This document shows positions 4,645 through 6,230 of a stretch of DNA of 6,230 nt, piece after piece (the stretch's first letter is position 1; each line of letters opens with the position of its first letter). Origin of the DNA: Eudoraea sp. Lineage in GTDB: Bacteria; Bacteroidota; Bacteroidia; Flavobacteriales; Flavobacteriaceae. Position numbers and translations under genes: made by a program. A model generated the notes under the pieces. It had not been told where the DNA came from. It worked only from the letters and a program-made list of their open reading frames with translations, and did not search any database. The DNA is taken from positions 1 through 6,230 of the forward strand of contig JABDRK010000159.1 of NCBI GenBank assembly GCA_013041785.1, in the 5' to 3' direction.

Positions 4645-6230
4645 TTAGCCAACAATATTTACAATTTTCCCCGGAACAACAATTACGCGTTTAGGTGTAC
4701 GCCCCTGAAGTTGTGCCTGGGTTTTTTCATGGTCCATAACCGCTTTTTCAATGCCCTCCTTATTAAGGTCCAGCGGCAATTCCAGGGTAAACCTCATTTT
4801 ACCGTTAAATGATATAGGATATGCTTTGGTGTCCTCAACAAGAAATTGCTGATCAAACAGCGGGAAAGCAGCATTGGCTATGGAGGTCTCATGACCAAGC
4901 TTATGCCATAATTCCTCTGCCATATGTGGAGCATAGGGGGAAAGTAGGATCGCGAGCGGAGTCAGGATTTCCCTCTTCTTGCATTTCTGAGCAGAAAGTT
5001 CATTAACGCATATCATAAAGGAAGATACAGAAGTATTGAATGAGAGGTTTTCAATATCTTCTTCTACTTTTTTAATGGTCTTATGTAAGGTTTTCAATGC
5101 AGCTTTTTCAGGGGTGCCATCCTGCACATGAAAAGTACCTTCCGGTCCTGAATGGTAGAGCTTCCACAACTTCTTAAGGAAACCATATACGCCCGTTATT
5201 CCAGCTGTATTCCACGGCTTGGCTTGTTCCAAAGGTCCCAGGAACATTTCGTACAACCTTAAAGCATCAGCCCCGTATTCTACACAAATTTCATCAGGGT
5301 TAACCACATTGTATTTGGACTTAGACATTTTCTCGACCTCCCGGCCAACCAAATATTTTCCGTCCTCCAATACAAACTCGCTTTCTTTAAATTCAGGTCG
5401 CCATTTACGAAACCCTTCAATATCCAGTTCATCTGAGGCATTCACAAGGGATACATCTGCATGTATGGGGGTAACGTCTTTGTCCTTTACCAGGCCTTTG
5501 GAAATCACCCGGTTTGTCCCTTCTTCGCGATAAACAAAAGCACTGGTTCCCAGGATCATCCCCTGGTTAACAAGTTTCTTAGCATATTCTTCAACCGGGG
5601 CCAGGCCAAGATCGAACATAAATTTTTGCCAAAACCTCGAATACAATAAATGCCCCGTGGCATGCTCAACCCCACCGATATACAGATCAACATCCTGCCA
5701 GTAATTGACGGCTTCCGGGGAATAGATCGCTTCATCATTTAAAGGATCCATATAGCGGTTAAAATACTGGGAACTACCCGCCCATCCCGGCATGGTGTTT
5801 AACTCAAGCGGATAAACGTTCTTATGATCGATCAAATCATTGGACACCACCTCTGCTTTTTCCACATCCCAGGCCCACACAGAAGCATTTCCCAGGGGCG
5901 GATCCCCGGTTTCCGTAGGCAGGTATTTTTCAACCTCCGGGAGGGTAAGCGGCAGGTATTCTTCGCCTATGATCTGCGGCAACCCGTTTTTATAGTAAAC
6001 CGGAAAGGGTTCTCCCCAATAGCGCTGTCGGCTAAATACCGCATCCCGCAGTCTATAGTTGATCTTTCCTTTTCCCTTGCCAATCTTTTCCAGTTCTTGT
6101 ATTACTTTACTGGTGGCTTTAACGTAATCCAGTCCGTTCAGAAATTCGGAATTTGCAATTTTAGTATTGGCTTTGTCCGCGAAAGCAGCTTCTGAGATAT
6201 CAATCCCGTCAAATATGTTCGGGATAGGAA
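4645..6230 (-). CDS. leuS: Leucyl-tRNA synthetase, C-terminal part (runs off window)
   Basis: The frame is open from the right edge to the TAA at 4645-4647 and encodes the last 527 residues of a class I leucyl-tRNA synthetase, which charges tRNA-Leu in the cytoplasm. The N-terminal HIGH motif and most of the CP1 editing domain lie off the window. In visible residues, SRQRYWGEPFPVYY (66-79) is the conserved segment after the editing domain, and YIGGVEHATGHLLYSRFW (about 183-200) is the catalytic-core segment. A leucine-specific insertion follows at about 230-298, then the KMSKS loop at 300-304 (bases 5317-5331). The anticodon-binding helical domain includes SPYAPHMAEELWHKLGH (430-446), and the C-terminal tRNA-contact domain ends VIVVPGKIVNIVG. 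The TTG at 5980-5982 is an internal leucine codon, not a start. No frameshift or missing motif is seen. Confidence 0.97.
   Translation of the reverse strand, partial: PIPNIFDGIDISEAAFADKANTKIANSEFLNGLDYVKATSKVIQELEKIGKGKGKINYRLRDAVFSRQRYWGEPFPVYYKNGLPQIIGEEYLPLTLPEVEKYLPTETGDPPLGNASVWAWDVEKAEVVSNDLIDHKNVYPLELNTMPGWAGSSQYFNRYMDPLNDEAIYSPEAVNYWQDVDLYIGGVEHATGHLLYSRFWQKFMFDLGLAPVEEYAKKLVNQGMILGTSAFVYREEGTNRVISKGLVKDKDVTPIHADVSLVNASDELDIEGFRKWRPEFKESEFVLEDGKYLVGREVEKMSKSKYNVVNPDEICVEYGADALRLYEMFLGPLEQAKPWNTAGITGVYGFLKKLWKLYHSGPEGTFHVQDGTPEKAALKTLHKTIKKVEEDIENLSFNTSVSSFMICVNELSAQKCKKREILTPLAILLSPYAPHMAEELWHKLGHETSIANAAFPLFDQQFLVEDTKAYPISFNGKMRFTLELPLDLNKEGIEKAVMDHEKTQAQLQGRTPKRVIVVPGKIVNIVG

Noticed and set aside
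4645..5982. A 445-residue reading of leuS starting at the TTG at 5980-5982, suggesting a truncated gene
   Set aside because: The frame stays open upstream to the window edge and encodes conserved LeuRS sequence (SRQRYWGEPFPVYY), so the TTG is an internal leucine codon.

Overview
This window looks like chromosomal DNA from a member of the Bacteroidetes, most likely a marine or soil Flavobacteriaceae. Three things suggest this. Gene starts lack clear Shine-Dalgarno sequences and sit behind A/T-rich leaders. Several intergenic gaps carry matches to the Bacteroidetes -7 promoter element TAnnTTTG. The protein versions also fit: a LeuRS with a KMSKSKYNVVNPD loop, a YugP-like peptidase with HECGH, and a LYS9-like saccharopine dehydrogenase. 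Genus cannot be read from the sequence alone.

Layout, left to right. A strong hairpin terminator at 28-54 closes an unseen plus-strand gene that ends at or before the left edge. It may also stop the minus-strand DUF423 membrane protein gene (98-484). An 84-bp divergent promoter region separates that gene from a plus-strand pair: saccharopine dehydrogenase (569-1939) and an Lrp/AsnC-family regulator (1988-2458). A 40-bp gap separates this pair from a convergent minus-strand membrane zinc metallopeptidase (2499-3194). Upstream of the peptidase on the same strand are alanine dehydrogenase (ald, 3286-4386) and, after a 258-bp AT-rich gap with an unusual inverted-repeat cluster, the 3' two-thirds or so of leuS (4645 to beyond 6230). 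A terminator at 3230-3260 separates ald from the peptidase gene.

The biological theme is amino-acid catabolism. Saccharopine dehydrogenase releases glutamate and alpha-aminoadipate semialdehyde, and alanine dehydrogenase interconverts alanine and pyruvate. Lrp/AsnC proteins commonly sense amino acids and control such genes, so the regulator plausibly controls one or both enzymes; this is inference from position. The DUF423 protein, the peptidase and leuS look like unrelated housekeeping neighbours.

All six coding regions are intact within the window, apart from leuS being cut by the right edge. I see no mobile-element gene, CRISPR array, tRNA or rRNA. I did not find a convincing undescribed system. 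The points most worth a second look are the competing hairpins between leuS and ald, the overlapping divergent promoter region at 485-568, and the unpaired saccharopine dehydrogenase next to its likely regulator.
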